Below are positions 50,700 to 61,672 of a stretch of DNA of 64,000 nt, piece by piece. The translations under genes were made by a program, and so were the position numbers. Position 1 is the first letter of the stretch. Each line of letters opens with the position of its first letter. Under the pieces are notes generated by a model. It had not been told where the DNA came from and searched no databases. It worked only from the letters and a program-made list of their open reading frames with translations. Source of the DNA: Bradyrhizobium sp. Rc3b (GTDB lineage: Bacteria; Pseudomonadota; Alphaproteobacteria; Rhizobiales; Xanthobacteraceae); NCBI RefSeq assembly GCF_900114915.1, contig NZ_FOUS01000007.1:310001-374000 (forward strand), given 5' to 3'.

Positions 50700-53138
50700 G
50701 TGACCTCATTCCCTCGTGCCGCCTGGCGATCCACCGGTCTCATCGTGTGCCTGATGGCAGGGCTATCGGTCGGCTGCGCCGCCCTCGCCAAGTCCAATGA
50801 GACGACGGCGGAAGCTGGCAAGGACAGCGCGAAGGGCTCGTCCAAGGGAACCGGCAAGGAAACTTCGAAGGACGCGGCCAAAGGAGCAAGCCAGGGAGCA
50901 AACAAAGGCGCAAGCAAGGGTGCAGCTCCTGCCCCGGCCAAGGACGCTGCGAAGAAACCGGCCAAGGAGGCAGGCAAGGACGCCGGCAAGAGCGCCGGAA
51001 AAGAGCCCGCGAAGGACAAGCCCAAGCCCGCCGCAGCGGCCCCTGCGCCGAAATCGCATCCGGCCGCCAGCGGTTCGCCGCCGAAAACGGCCCCCGCGCC
51101 GGCCGTGACGGCTACCGTCAGGCCTTCCGCCCCCGTCGCCAGACCGGCCGCAGCGCCGGTGCTGGCCCCGGCGACGCGCCAGCATGCCGCGCCGCGCAAG
51201 CCGGTCATACCCGCCGCGGTCGCAGCGACGTCGTCGACGCCCCAGGGCGACAAGGACGCCCTCGAGAGCGTCATCGAGCTCGTGCGCAAGCGCAAGGCGG
51301 GTGAGGCCAGCAACGTCGCAGCGGGCATCTCGGATCCGGTCGCGCGAAAACTCGCGGAATGGATCATCCTGCGCAGCGAGGACAATGGCGCGACCGTGGA
51401 GCGCTACCGCGCCTTCCTCTCCGCCAATCCGAGCTGGCCGTCGCAGACCTTCCTGCGCCGACGCCTCGAGGCCGCGATGTGGGACGACAGGCGCGACGAT
51501 TCCGTCGCGTGGTCGTGGTTCGAGAACGAATCTCCGATCTCCGCCAAGGGCCGCTTCACGCTCGCCAAGGCGATGCTGGCGCGCGGCGACCGCGCCAATG
51601 CCGAGCGGCTGGTGCGCGAGGCCTGGCGCAGCGATCCGATGTCCGAGGATACCGAAAACAACGCGCTCGACCAGTTTGGTGCCCTGCTGACGCCGGGCGA
51701 CCAGAAGGCGCGGATGGACACCCTGCTCTACGGCAGCGAGAACGAGGCGGCGTTGCGCGCCGCAAAGCGCCTGGGCGCCGGCTATGTCGCACTTGCCAAG
51801 GCCCGCATCGCCGCCGTCAAGAAGGCGCCGAACGCGCGCGCGCTGCTCGACGCCGTGCCCCGCGAGCTGCACAACGACCCCGGCTTCACCTTCAGCAAGA
51901 TCCAGCTGCTACGCCGCGAGGAGAAATTCGCCGAAGCAGCCCAGCTCATGCTGTCGGCGCCGAAGGATCCGAACCGGCTCCACAATCTCGACGAATGGTG
52001 GATCGAGCGGCGTCTTTTGGCGCGCAAGATGATCGACACCGAGGAATTCCGCAGCGCCTATCTGATCGCGCGCGACGCCGCACTGCCCTCGCGCGACATC
52101 TACAAGACCGAGCAGGAATTCACGGCCGGGTGGATCGCGCTGCGCTTCCTCAACGACCCCGCGGCCGCCACCCAGCATTTCGCCCGCATCGGCGTCGGCA
52201 GCGTCAATCCGACCGCGCTGGCGCGTGCCGGCTATTGGCAGGGCCGCGCCGCGGAAGCGGCGGGGCGCCAGCAGGAGGCGCGCAACGCCTATGCCCGCGC
52301 CGCCGAACAGTCGACCAGCTATTACGGCCAGCTCGCCCGGGCCAAGCTCGGCCTGCCGCAGATCGAGCTCAACAGCCAGCCGCGCGGCCGCGGCGCCGAA
52401 CGGCTGGAGATCGTGCGCGCCGCGCACCTGCTCTACGAGCTCGACGAGCGCGAGATGGCGATACCGCTGCTGGCCGACATGGGCGAGAACGGCGATCCCG
52501 AAGCGCTCGCCGGCCTCGGCGAGCTGACCCAGCGTTACAACGATGCGCGCGGCATGCTGCTGCTCGGCAAGGCCGCGCTCAATCGCGGCCTGCCGTTCGA
52601 CTTCTATGCCTATCCCGTTAACGGCATTCCGCAGTTCACGCCGATCGGTCCCGAAGTCGAGCGCAGCATCGTCTATGCGATCGCGCGGCAGGAGAGCGCA
52701 TTCAATCCGTCAGTGGTCTCGCCGGCCCAGGCCTACGGCCTGATGCAGGTGACGCCCGACGCCGCGCGCTATGTCTGCAAGCGCCACGGCGCGACCTACG
52801 ATCTGGGACGGCTGAAGAACGATTCGGTCTACAACGCCACGCTCGGCTCGGCCGAGCTCGGCGGACTGCTCGAGGATTATCGCGGCTCCTACATCATGAC
52901 CTTCGCCGCCTACAATGCCGGCCGCGGCAGCGTGAAGAAGTGGGTCGAGCGCTACGGCGATCCGCGCGATCCCAAGGTCGATGCGGTCGACTGGGTCGAG
53001 CTGATTCCGTTCTCCGAGACGCGCAACTACGTGCAGCGGATCATGGAGAACCTTCAGGTCTACCGCGCCCGCTTCGGCGGCGGCACGCGCCTGCAGATCG
53101 AGGCCGATCTGCGCCGCGGCGCCGGCAGCGTGGAATAG
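50700..53138 (+). CDS. Lytic transglycosylase (Slt-type) with Lys/Ala-rich linker
   Basis: Lytic transglycosylases cut peptidoglycan glycan strands. The 812-residue precursor has a signal sequence (about 1-29; GC follows a weak lipobox), a low-complexity Lys/Ala/Gly/Pro region at residues 40-180, a helical superhelix domain, and a C-terminal SLT domain (about 645-790) with catalytic Glu near residue 665 in ARQESAFNP and YGLMQVTPDAARYV. The start is GTG 50700, divergent from dapA; ATG 50754 would truncate the signal. The basic linker is unusual and could bind the cell wall or anionic polymers. Confidence 0.92.
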   Translation: MTSFPRAAWRSTGLIVCLMAGLSVGCAALAKSNETTAEAGKDSAKGSSKGTGKETSKDAAKGASQGANKGASKGAAPAPAKDAAKKPAKEAGKDAGKSAGKEPAKDKPKPAAAAPAPKSHPAASGSPPKTAPAPAVTATVRPSAPVARPAAAPVLAPATRQHAAPRKPVIPAAVAATSSTPQGDKDALESVIELVRKRKAGEASNVAAGISDPVARKLAEWIILRSEDNGATVERYRAFLSANPSWPSQTFLRRRLEAAMWDDRRDDSVAWSWFENESPISAKGRFTLAKAMLARGDRANAERLVREAWRSDPMSEDTENNALDQFGALLTPGDQKARMDTLLYGSENEAALRAAKRLGAGYVALAKARIAAVKKAPNARALLDAVPRELHNDPGFTFSKIQLLRREEKFAEAAQLMLSAPKDPNRLHNLDEWWIERRLLARKMIDTEEFRSAYLIARDAALPSRDIYKTEQEFTAGWIALRFLNDPAAATQHFARIGVGSVNPTALARAGYWQGRAAEAAGRQQEARNAYARAAEQSTSYYGQLARAKLGLPQIELNSQPRGRGAERLEIVRAAHLLYELDEREMAIPLLADMGENGDPEALAGLGELTQRYNDARGMLLLGKAALNRGLPFDFYAYPVNGIPQFTPIGPEVERSIVYAIARQESAFNPSVVSPAQAYGLMQVTPDAARYVCKRHGATYDLGRLKNDSVYNATLGSAELGGLLEDYRGSYIMTFAAYNAGRGSVKKWVERYGDPRDPKVDAVDWVELIPFSETRNYVQRIMENLQVYRARFGGGTRLQIEADLRRGAGSVE

Positions 53139-53602
53139 CGATCCGCTCTTTCGATTCAGCCGCGAGCATGGGTGGCAAGCGCCGCAATTGCCTCGCGTGC
53201 AGATGAAGGCGCCTATCGCCACCGCTGCAAAGGCAGATCAGCGAGGCGTTGCACGGCCCCACGCCGGCCAACGACAGTCCTCCCCCAGCGCGCCGCTGTC
53301 AGAGATGGGAAGCGCGGAGCTCCCCTCTCCCAACCAGAGCAATCGCAATTGGGAGCGACTTCTGTGTGGCCATCCTTCGAGACGCCCGCCATTGGCCGGC
53401 TCTCAGGATGACGGGTGCGCGGCGGCAGACTTGACGGGCATCGACGCCGCTTGGCCTCCAGGAGACCGCCGCCGGGTCCGCGCAAAGCGCTTTGAAGGAC
53501 ACGGCGCGCGCTCAGCTGGCGTATGCGATTGCCCTGCTCTGGCAATGCGCCGAACTTGACCCATTGCGCCAAGCGAGAAGGCAAGCACCGGGGCAAAAGA
53601 AA
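53139..53602. other. Intergenic region between the transglycosylase and porin genes
   Basis: About 460 bases with no supportable gene. It contains a short REP-like repeat (53371-53411) with CATCCTTCGAGACGC and TCAGGATGA ends, and ends at the porin terminator. Crossing frames are Arg/Pro-rich and without ribosome sites. Confidence 0.6.
53371..53411. repeat. Short REP-like repeat
   Basis: CATCCTTCGAGACGCCCGCC followed by GGCCGGCTCTCAGGATGA matches the short interspersed element common in Bradyrhizobium, with GCCCGCC/GGCCGGC as the stem and CATCCT/AGGATG as the ends. Confidence 0.6.
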
Positions 53603-53628
53603 AGCCCCGGCGGTTTCCCGCCGGGGCT
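53603..53628 (-). terminator. Intrinsic terminator of the porin gene
   Basis: A perfect 11-base stem AGCCCCGGCGG / CCGCCGGGGCT with loop TTTC. On the minus strand it is followed by TTTCTTTTG. It lies 25 bases past the porin stop codon. Confidence 0.92.
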
Positions 53629-53652
53629 CTCTGTCAGGTCGTTAGACCGAAC

Positions 53653-55224
53653 TTACCAGTTGCGCTGAGCGCGGAGGAGCAGGGTGATGGTGTCCTGATC
53701 CTTGAGCTCGTACACGGCAGCCGGCTTGGCCGTCGTGCCGGCACCAGCGTAACCAACCGTACCGGAGTACTTCTGGTCGAGATGGGTCCAGTTCAGGTCA
53801 GCCGAGAACGTGAGGTTCTTGACGGGGGTCCAGCGGGTGATGACACCGACCTGCGCAACGGCGAAGTCAGGATTACAACCCGTCACACCGACCAGGCCAC
53901 CGAACACGCCGCCTGCACCGCCAGCGCCGCAAAGCGTGGTCTTGGCGAGCGAGCCGAACTGCGCCTGAGCGTAGGCACCGTACAGCGCGGTGTTCCAGTA
54001 GGGATCCCAGTTATGGGTGTAAGCGCCGCGGAAGCCCCAGGTCTTGACGGTTTCCTGCGAGCTGCCGGTCACGAACACAGTGTCCGGAGCAATGGCGAAG
54101 CCGACGCTCTGGTAAGCAACGCCCGAGCTGCCGAACATCGAGTAGCTGCCGCCCGCGAGGTTCTGGAAGTTGTAGCGGGACGCGCCGTCGGTGTAGACGC
54201 CCGAAATGTTGATCACGTCACCCGCACCAGTCGGGATGTTCTTGATCGACAGAGCGAGCTGAACAGCCCAACCCCACTTGTCGTCGGGGTGGCCAGTCGG
54301 CTCGGTGGCGCCGTAGTAGGCAACGTGGTTGTCATGAGCAGCGACCGACGCCTGGAACAGACCCCAAGCCTGGTCGACACGGACCATACCGACGAGGTTC
54401 GGCGAACGCGAACCGCCGATGGCGTTCGAGCCATACGAACCGCCGATCATGCCAGCCGCCGAAGCGCCGGTCATGTTGAGGTTGCCGGCCTGGTAGTAAG
54501 CCGTCGCGTCTTCCGCCGAGAACGACGCCGTCACGCCCTGACCGAAGTCAGCGGTGTAGGTGAACTGGTTGACACCAGTGACCGTGCCGGAACCGCCGAC
54601 GAGGCTGTCGAAGTTGTTGCCGGGATAGTTGGTCCAGGGCGCGTCGAACTGCGACACGGCCTTACCCATGGTGAAGCCAGCGAACTGGATGAAGGCGTAG
54701 TACACGCCGAGCGAACCGCCCGAGGTGTTGCCGTCGGTGCCGTTGATCGACGAACCAACGAGCGCCGGGGTGGCGCCGGAGGTGTTGAGCGCCAGCGTGC
54801 CGCTGTAGGCGGTCGTGCCCGTCGCGCTGCCGGTGCCGGCGTAGTTGCCGGTGGTCCAGGAGAACACGCCGTCGAAGAAGGTACGGACGACGCCGTACTC
54901 GGTCGCGGTGCGCGTGTCGATGTTGAGATCTTCACGAGCGCGCATGGTGTAGTAGTTCGTCAGACGGTTACGCGCGCCGTTGTTCGACGTGAGCTGACCG
55001 CTGAAGCTCGAGTTGGTGTTCAGCGCGACTTCAGCGCGCAGATAACCACCCAGCTTGATGCAGGTGTCGGTGCCCGGGATGTAGTAGAAGCCCGCGCCGT
55101 ACAGCGAGCAGATCTTCACGTATTCGACCGCCTTGGCCTTCACGGGCAGATCGGCTGCTTGAGCTCCGCCCACGGCGATCAGACCCGCCGCTGAGCCGAG
55201 CAAAAGGCTCTTAACCAACTTCAT
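53653..55224 (-). CDS. Outer-membrane porin, Porin_2 family
   Basis: This is a general diffusion porin of the alphaproteobacterial Porin_2 (Omp2b-like) family. The 523-residue precursor has a signal peptide (residues 1-23, cleavage after AQA), then LPVKAKAVEYVKICSLYGAG, with the Cys pair and GTDTCIKLGGYLRAEV typical of the family. It ends with an aromatic residue (Trp), as needed for outer-membrane insertion. GGAGG lies six bases before the ATG. The even base use, strong ribosome site and terminator suggest very high expression. Confidence 0.95.
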   Translation of the reverse strand: MKLVKSLLLGSAAGLIAVGGAQAADLPVKAKAVEYVKICSLYGAGFYYIPGTDTCIKLGGYLRAEVALNTNSSFSGQLTSNNGARNRLTNYYTMRAREDLNIDTRTATEYGVVRTFFDGVFSWTTGNYAGTGSATGTTAYSGTLALNTSGATPALVGSSINGTDGNTSGGSLGVYYAFIQFAGFTMGKAVSQFDAPWTNYPGNNFDSLVGGSGTVTGVNQFTYTADFGQGVTASFSAEDATAYYQAGNLNMTGASAAGMIGGSYGSNAIGGSRSPNLVGMVRVDQAWGLFQASVAAHDNHVAYYGATEPTGHPDDKWGWAVQLALSIKNIPTGAGDVINISGVYTDGASRYNFQNLAGGSYSMFGSSGVAYQSVGFAIAPDTVFVTGSSQETVKTWGFRGAYTHNWDPYWNTALYGAYAQAQFGSLAKTTLCGAGGAGGVFGGLVGVTGCNPDFAVAQVGVITRWTPVKNLTFSADLNWTHLDQKYSGTVGYAGAGTTAKPAAVYELKDQDTITLLLRAQRNW

Positions 55225-56039
55225 GTTAAACCTCCAAGTTGCTCTTCAGGGAAGGTCACTGACCGGACGGCCAATTCCCCAACCCCCTCTAAATCACCGC
55301 TCCGGGCTCCTTCGCGTCTTCGGACACACCCGCATGAACGCGAGGGACTTAAGCGAAATGACCTAAACGGGACGACCTCGGGATGCCCCCCTCCGTCGCT
55401 CAGTCACAATTACCGAACGTCCTTGCACACACAACAAGAGAACGCTTGGAAACGGGCCTATGAAGCTTGTTTTCCGACGGGTGTTGCACAAATAACACGC
55501 AGATGTGATCGAAGCGCCCTCGCAACCAATTGTTTTCATTGATGTTTTAGAGACGGTTCCTTCTGCCATCAAAGTTCCCCACTTAAGGCACGGCAAGCGA
55601 GATCTCGGCCTGGAGGGGCTTTGACGCACTCGAATCGTGGAATCGCAGGGAGACTCAAGGAGAACGTATCGCCCTGCTCCGCACCTCCCAACCTGATGCA
55701 GGCACGGCTTTAAAGGGGTGGACGAGCACCCTTTGTGGATAGCGACCGTTATTGGGCCGGTTGGCGGATGACACGAATCGAACCTTCAGCCGCCCGCTCC
55801 CCGCACCGCATTGATTTTTCCAGTAAAATCAGTCTCTTACGCGAGAAAAGACGTTCTCATAGGCAAAAACCATCTTCGAGATGCGCCGGACGCTCCAACT
55901 CTGTGCCTCATTCTCGCAACGTTATGGTCACGCCCCGGGAGCAAAGTGCTTTGTCGCGAAAATCGCTGGGAATATTCGAGCGAAAACACACGCTTCCAAA
56001 TTGACCCGCCCAAGTAATTAGATGCATAAGGCTCGCACC
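55225..56039. other. Intergenic region between the porin gene and tRNA-Ser
   Basis: About 815 bases with clearly lower GC than the genes. The porin promoter and leader lie in the left part. The rest has no frame with a ribosome site or known protein. The right 100 bases must hold the tRNA promoter. Confidence 0.6.
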
Positions 56040-56129
56040 GGAGAGGTGGCCGAGTGGCTGAAGGCAACGCTTTGCTAAAGCGTCATACGGTCTCAAGCTG
56101 TATCGAGGGTTCGAATCCCTCCCTCTCCG
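56040..56129 (+). tRNA. tRNA-Ser (anticodon GCU)
   Basis: The acceptor stem GGAGAGG pairs with CCTCTCC, the D-arm is GCCGAGTGGCTGAAGGC, the anticodon loop in CTTTGCTAAAG gives GCU, a long variable arm follows (class II tRNA), and the T-arm reads GAGGGTTCGAATCCCTC. CCA is encoded directly after (56130-56132). It reads AGC and AGU codons. Confidence 0.96.
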
Positions 56130-56279
56130 CCACCCAGCAGCAGAATCAATCAAGGTCTGAGCGTTCTTTCAGCTGAAAGCGCTCCTGTGACCGGCGCGAA
56201 AGCCCGGCGCAAGGATCGGCGCGGCCGTTCAGCTCGATTCGCACCATCTTATATGTGTGGCTATGTGTGTGGTCCGTGC

Positions 56280-56489
56280 CTAGCGCTGGAACCGCCAGAT
56301 CCGCCAATGCGAGGGCGAAATCAGCACTGCCTCGCCGGCCCAGACGTTGTACCAGACGCCGGACCTGCGCCGGCACGGAAACGACCAGGGCAGAATCCCC
56401 GTCTTGTGCGGACGTCCGAGTTCCAGATCGCACTCATCGGGAGCGATCTGAATCGGCAGCCATCGTCCATTGGTATCGGGCTCGCTCAT
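56280..56489 (-). CDS. Small hypothetical protein, 69 residues
   Basis: The product, MSEPDTNGRWLPIQIAPDE and onward, has a central CDLELG strand and ends with SPSHWRIWRF. I recognise this pattern from small uncharacterised Bradyrhizobium proteins, often encoded near tRNA genes or insertion sites. It is soluble with many Trp and Pro. The ATG at 56489 was chosen because similarity to those proteins starts there; the frame continues upstream. The function is unknown. Confidence 0.65.
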   Translation of the reverse strand: MSEPDTNGRWLPIQIAPDECDLELGRPHKTGILPWSFPCRRRSGVWYNVWAGEAVLISPSHWRIWRFQR

Positions 56490-56583
56490 GCCGCACGGGT
56501 CTATGTGGCGGCACGACGAAGAAACTTGATTCAGCGCAACCAGGCCCACCCGTGCGAACACGGGTGCGGATGCGATTCTCGGT

Positions 56584-56850
56584 TCAGTGCGTGGAGACCC
56601 ACGCCCTCGCCTCGCGCTGCGCGGCCGAGATCTCGGCATCCGACATCTGCCCGGCGACTTCCTGGCGCAGCGTCACGGCGTCCTTGCGGCCCTTCAGGGC
56701 GGCGAGGTTGAACCATTTGTGCGCGGCGACGAGATCGACGAGCCCGGAACGGCCGCTCGCCCAATAGATCCCGCGCTCGAACAGCACGTCCGACAGCGCG
56801 GTCGCGTCGATCGGCGTTGCCGTCTCCAGATCGAAAGTACCCTGAAACAT
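56584..56850 (-). CDS. Short Sel1-like repeat protein, 88 residues
   Basis: The product has one Sel1-like helical hairpin: LVDLVAAHKWFNLAALKGRKDAV, the typical AHKWFNLAA motif, followed by a second helix ending in AQREARAWV. It is soluble. Sel1 repeats mediate protein-protein contacts; single-repeat proteins of this size are common in Bradyrhizobium and uncharacterised. GGGGATG lies before ATG 56850, so the longer upstream frame was not used. Confidence 0.75.
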   Translation of the reverse strand: MFQGTFDLETATPIDATALSDVLFERGIYWASGRSGLVDLVAAHKWFNLAALKGRKDAVTLRQEVAGQMSDAEISAAQREARAWVSTH

Positions 56851-57767
56851 AACGCATCCCCTTTTTTCTTGTGCCTTGCTCCCCCGAGCGCGGCTCCCGT
56901 CCAACTCTGATGTGCATGACCCTTGCTGGGACCGCGCACTGTTCAACTCATCCCTTGGGCTTCTTGCCCAACGCCGTTTGCCGGCTTGTTGGAGGCGATG
57001 ATGGCGGGCAAATTTGAATGGCAGTTTAAGTATCGCGATGAAGCAGACGTAAACGCGAGCGCGCGGCGCCGGCGCGCAGAATTCAAGAAGTCGCTGATTT
57101 GCAGGCACTTCTGCGTTTCGTCAGATTTGGTTTACCTTGGGATTTTGGGACATCGATAACCATCGCGCGCGGTGGACGCATCCTGCGGCGTCCCCACTCG
57201 CTATCGTCGCCCGCGCCCGGGCTATCGCCAAGGCTTCGCCTGGCCCCGTCGTCCTTGAGCGCCGAGCTTCGGCGAAGGCGGCAGAAGGGTGACCGGCACT
57301 CCAGAGATGGCAATGTCGCACGAGCAGCCCGGCGTACTGGATCGCCCGGCCGGAGCGCGGCGATGACACCGCGAAGAATGGCGAAAGCGGCGTGCGAGCA
57401 GCGCGCAATCAGGCCCCAGCCTTCGCCTGCCCAAGGTGGAGCGGCCAGCGCAACGATGACGCCGTGGTCAGATCAGCAATGTGGAGAAAAGGAAATGCCG
57501 GCAATACCCCGGCCTCAGGAGAACGAGGGCGTCGGCGAACACGTCAGGACCAGATTCCACTTTGACCGCGAGGCCACTCGTGAAATTGCAGAACCGGAGA
57601 ACCGGCCCCGCACCGAACGAAGAAAACTAGTTTCTTCTGCCGGACCGCAAAGAGAACGGTCCGACCGTTGACCTGATGTCTCGCCGACACCCTCTATCGC
57701 CGACCAGAACCTCTAGGAGGCGCTGATGACGTGCCGGCTGCTGGAGCCGGCAACTTCAGAAGCGAAG
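56851..57767. other. Long intergenic region with repeat-like DNA
   Basis: About 920 bases with no supportable gene. From about 57170 to 57420 the sequence contains pieces (for example TACTGGATCGCCCGGCCGGA followed by GGCGATGACA near 57333-57368) that resemble interspersed Bradyrhizobium repeats. Frames on both strands are short and lack ribosome sites. Confidence 0.5.
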
Positions 57768-57860
57768 TTACTTCTTCTTCTTCGCGACCTTGCGGGTCTT
57801 CTTCGCAGTCTTCTTCACTGCGCTCTTCGCCTTCTTCGCCTTCTTCGCTTTCTTGGCCAT
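57768..57860 (-). CDS. Lysine/alanine-rich histone-like peptide, 30 residues
   Basis: The reading frame encodes a 30-residue peptide beginning MAKKAKKAKKAKSAVKK and ending VAKKKK: 16 Lys, 7 Ala, 3 other aliphatic or hydroxyl residues and one Arg, with no acidic residues. GGAGGGCAAC sits directly before the ATG, an excellent ribosome site. The composition is that of the C-terminal tail of histone H1 or of the bacterial H1-like proteins, and it should bind DNA or RNA. I know similar very small KKA proteins from Bradyrhizobium. It is flanked by long gene-free stretches, so it is probably monocistronic. Confidence 0.75.
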   Translation of the reverse strand: MAKKAKKAKKAKSAVKKTAKKTRKVAKKKK

Positions 57861-58384
57861 GTTGCCCTCCGATGTGTGAGATGGCTTTAATCGCTGCGTG
57901 CAGTCGGGGATCGAATGCACACTCATCCCGAATACACCAACACAACGAAAAAAACAGCGTCTCGCTTAAAGAAGTGTTGACGACGCAACGCGCGTGCGCT
58001 TGGCGAACGCGATGCAAGCGCACCGAACGACGGGTGCGAGCGACCGCAGAGCGTACGCGCAGCATCGACGTTCGCGGCAGATGCGATTGCAGAAAAACAC
58101 TATGCAGCAAGTATTTTTCTTTGCGTGCGCATCGCGCGCGATCATCGCGATGATGCGCATCGCCGATCCCGCGATCACCTCGCAAGGGCGCTTCGCGGAC
58201 TCTGAGTCGCGATTTTTGGCAACGAAAATATTTTCATGCTTAACGGCGCGAACGCTCGCCGGAGCGTGTGCGAGCCGCCGTTTTGCGCGAATCGCGTGAC
58301 GGCGATTCGGCCGTTGCATCGCGTCTGGTCGGGATGAAGTTTACCGCCGAGGGTGCGCGCGAGCGTCGCATCGAGAACCGACAG
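57861..58384. other. Intergenic region upstream of the Lys-rich peptide gene
   Basis: About 520 bases, with a mix of A/T-rich blocks (AAAAAAACAG near 57950, AACGAAAATATTTTC near 58220) and GCGC-rich blocks. It should hold the promoter of the Lys-rich gene. No coding frame is convincing. Confidence 0.5.
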
Positions 58385-58413
58385 CGAGGTGACGGAGCGT
58401 GTCCGTCACCTCG
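58385..58413 (-). terminator. Hairpin after gatB, probable terminator
   Basis: A perfect 12-base stem CGAGGTGACGGA / TCCGTCACCTCG with a five-base loop, 15 bases past the gatB stop. There is no U-run on the minus strand, so it may act with Rho or as an RNA 3'-end stabiliser. Confidence 0.55.
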
Positions 58414-58428
58414 TTCGAACGCGCGAGG

Positions 58429-59903
<1,475 letters not shown>

Positions 59904-59907
<4 letters not shown>

Positions 59908-60200
59908 GTCGTGCTCCCGAGCAGCGTGACAGCGATCCGCTCCCACTCCGCTTCCAATGAATCCTTTGCCGCGGGCTGGCCGGCCTGGCGGTACCAGTAG
60001 CCGGCATTGCCGAGATCGCCCTCGACGCGGTGCAGATAGGCGTGCACCCAGGCCGCGTCACGGCCGTTGTCGTCCTGGACGATCTTGTGCGCCTGATCCC
60101 AATCGCCCTTCGCGGCCCACCACAGGCCGGCGAGCGGCGCGCTCAGGTGTCGCGCGGGCGCCGCGCCGTCGAGGCTCGCGATGAACGCGGCGACATTCAC
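59904..60200 (-). CDS. Small unknown protein between gatA and gatB, 98 residues
   Basis: I do not recognise this gene. The product is soluble, with helical AFIASLDG, LWWAAKGDWDQAHKIVQD and VHAYLHRVEGDLGNAGYWYRQAG, a pattern like a helical-repeat hairpin (TPR/Sel1-like). The likely start is GTG 60200, overlapping the gatA stop as GTGA. Its stop overlaps gatB as ATGA, so the gene is locked between the two by coupling on both sides. A role linked to tRNA amidation or just to stoichiometry is possible. Confidence 0.75.
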
Positions 60201-61672
60201 CACCACCTCGCGGGCGTGAAGCGGCCGGCCGCCTGCTCGATCACCTCGCCGAGCGAGAACAGCGTCTCCTCCTCGAACGGACGGCCGATCAGCTGCAGGC
60301 CGAGCGGCAGGCCTTGCGCGTCCTTGCCGGCGGGCACCGCGATGCCGGGCAGGCCCGCCATGTTCACGGTCACCGTGAAGATGTCGTTGAGATACATCTC
60401 GACCGGATCCGCGCCGCCCTTCTCGCCGATGCCGAAGGCCGCCGACGGCGTCGCCGGCGTCAGGATCGCGTCGACGCCCCGCGCGAAGCAATCCTCGAAA
60501 TCCTTCTTGATCAGCGTGCGAACCTTCTGGGCGCGCAAATAATACGCGTCGTAATAGCCGGCCGAGAGCACATAGGTGCCGATCATGACGCGGCGGCGAA
60601 CCTCTGCGCCGAAACCTTCGGCGCGGGTGTTCTCGTAGAGCTCGACAATGTTCTTGGCCTGCTCGCGCAGGCCGTAGCGGACACCGTCATAGCGTGCGAG
60701 GTTGGAGGACGCCTCCGCCGGCGCCACGATGTAATAGGCCGGCAGCGCGTATTTGGTGTGCGGCAGCGACACCTCGACCAGCTCGGCGCCGGCCGCCTTC
60801 AGCCAGGCCGCGCCTTCGCTCCAGAGTTTCTCGATCTCGGCCGGCATGCCGTCGAGACGATACTCCTTGGGGATGCCGATCTTCATGCCCTTCACGGACT
60901 TGCCGATCGCGGCCTCGTAATCCGGCACGGCGATGTCGACCGAGGTCGTGTCCTTGGGGTCATGGCCGGCCATCGAGCGCAGCAGCATCGCAGCATCGCG
61001 CACGCTGCGCGCGATCGGGCCTGCCTGGTCGAGCGAAGAGGCGAAGGCGACAATGCCCCAGCGCGAGCAGCGGCCATAGGTCGGCTTGATGCCGACGGTG
61101 GCCGTGAACGCCGCCGGCTGGCGGATCGAGCCGCCGGTGTCGGTCGCGGTGGCGCCCATGCACAGCAGTGCCGCCACGGCCGAGGCCGAGCCGCCGGACG
61201 AGCCGCCCGGCACCAGCGTGGTGTTGCTGCCCTCGCGCCGCCAGGGATTGCCCACGGGACCGAAGCACGAGGTCTCGTTCGCCGAGCCCATCGCGAACTC
61301 ATCATTGTTGAGCTTGCCGAGCATCACCGCACCGTCGCGCCACAGCTGCGAGGTGATGGTGGACTCGTAGGTCGGCACGAAATTGCCGAGGATCTTCGAG
61401 CATGCCGTGGTGCGCACGCCCTTGGTCGCGAACAGATCCTTGATGCCGAGCGGAATGCCGGCGAGCGGGCCGGCATCGCCCTTGGCGATCTTCTCGTCCA
61501 CGGCCTTGGCCATGTCGCGGGCCTGCTCCGGCGTCTCCATCACGAAGGCGTTGAGCACGCGCGCGGCTTCGATCGCGCTCAGATGCGCGTCGGTCAGCTC
61601 GAGAGACGTGAAAGTCTTGTCGGCGAGACCCTTGCGGGCCTCGGCGAGCGTCAGCGATGTCAAATCGGTCAT
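60197..61672 (-). CDS. gatA: Asp-tRNA(Asn)/Glu-tRNA(Gln) amidotransferase subunit A
   Basis: GatA is the amidase that releases ammonia from glutamine for transfer to the activated tRNA. The 491-residue protein has the amidase-signature triad Lys78 (GIPLGIKDLF), Ser158 (PGGSSGGSA) and Ser182 (TDTGGSIRQPA). The ATG at 61672 overlaps the upstream small gene as ATGA, and its stop overlaps the downstream small gene as GTGA. It is central in the gatC-x-gatA-y-gatB operon. Confidence 0.97.
   Translation of the reverse strand: MTDLTSLTLAEARKGLADKTFTSLELTDAHLSAIEAARVLNAFVMETPEQARDMAKAVDEKIAKGDAGPLAGIPLGIKDLFATKGVRTTACSKILGNFVPTYESTITSQLWRDGAVMLGKLNNDEFAMGSANETSCFGPVGNPWRREGSNTTLVPGGSSGGSASAVAALLCMGATATDTGGSIRQPAAFTATVGIKPTYGRCSRWGIVAFASSLDQAGPIARSVRDAAMLLRSMAGHDPKDTTSVDIAVPDYEAAIGKSVKGMKIGIPKEYRLDGMPAEIEKLWSEGAAWLKAAGAELVEVSLPHTKYALPAYYIVAPAEASSNLARYDGVRYGLREQAKNIVELYENTRAEGFGAEVRRRVMIGTYVLSAGYYDAYYLRAQKVRTLIKKDFEDCFARGVDAILTPATPSAAFGIGEKGGADPVEMYLNDIFTVTVNMAGLPGIAVPAGKDAQGLPLGLQLIGRPFEEETLFSLGEVIEQAAGRFTPARWW

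Noticed and set aside
53782..55194. Plus-strand open frame of 470 codons over the porin gene
   Set aside because: The porin on the other strand has a signal peptide, ribosome site and terminator. The antisense frame is Val/Arg/Gly/Glu-biased.
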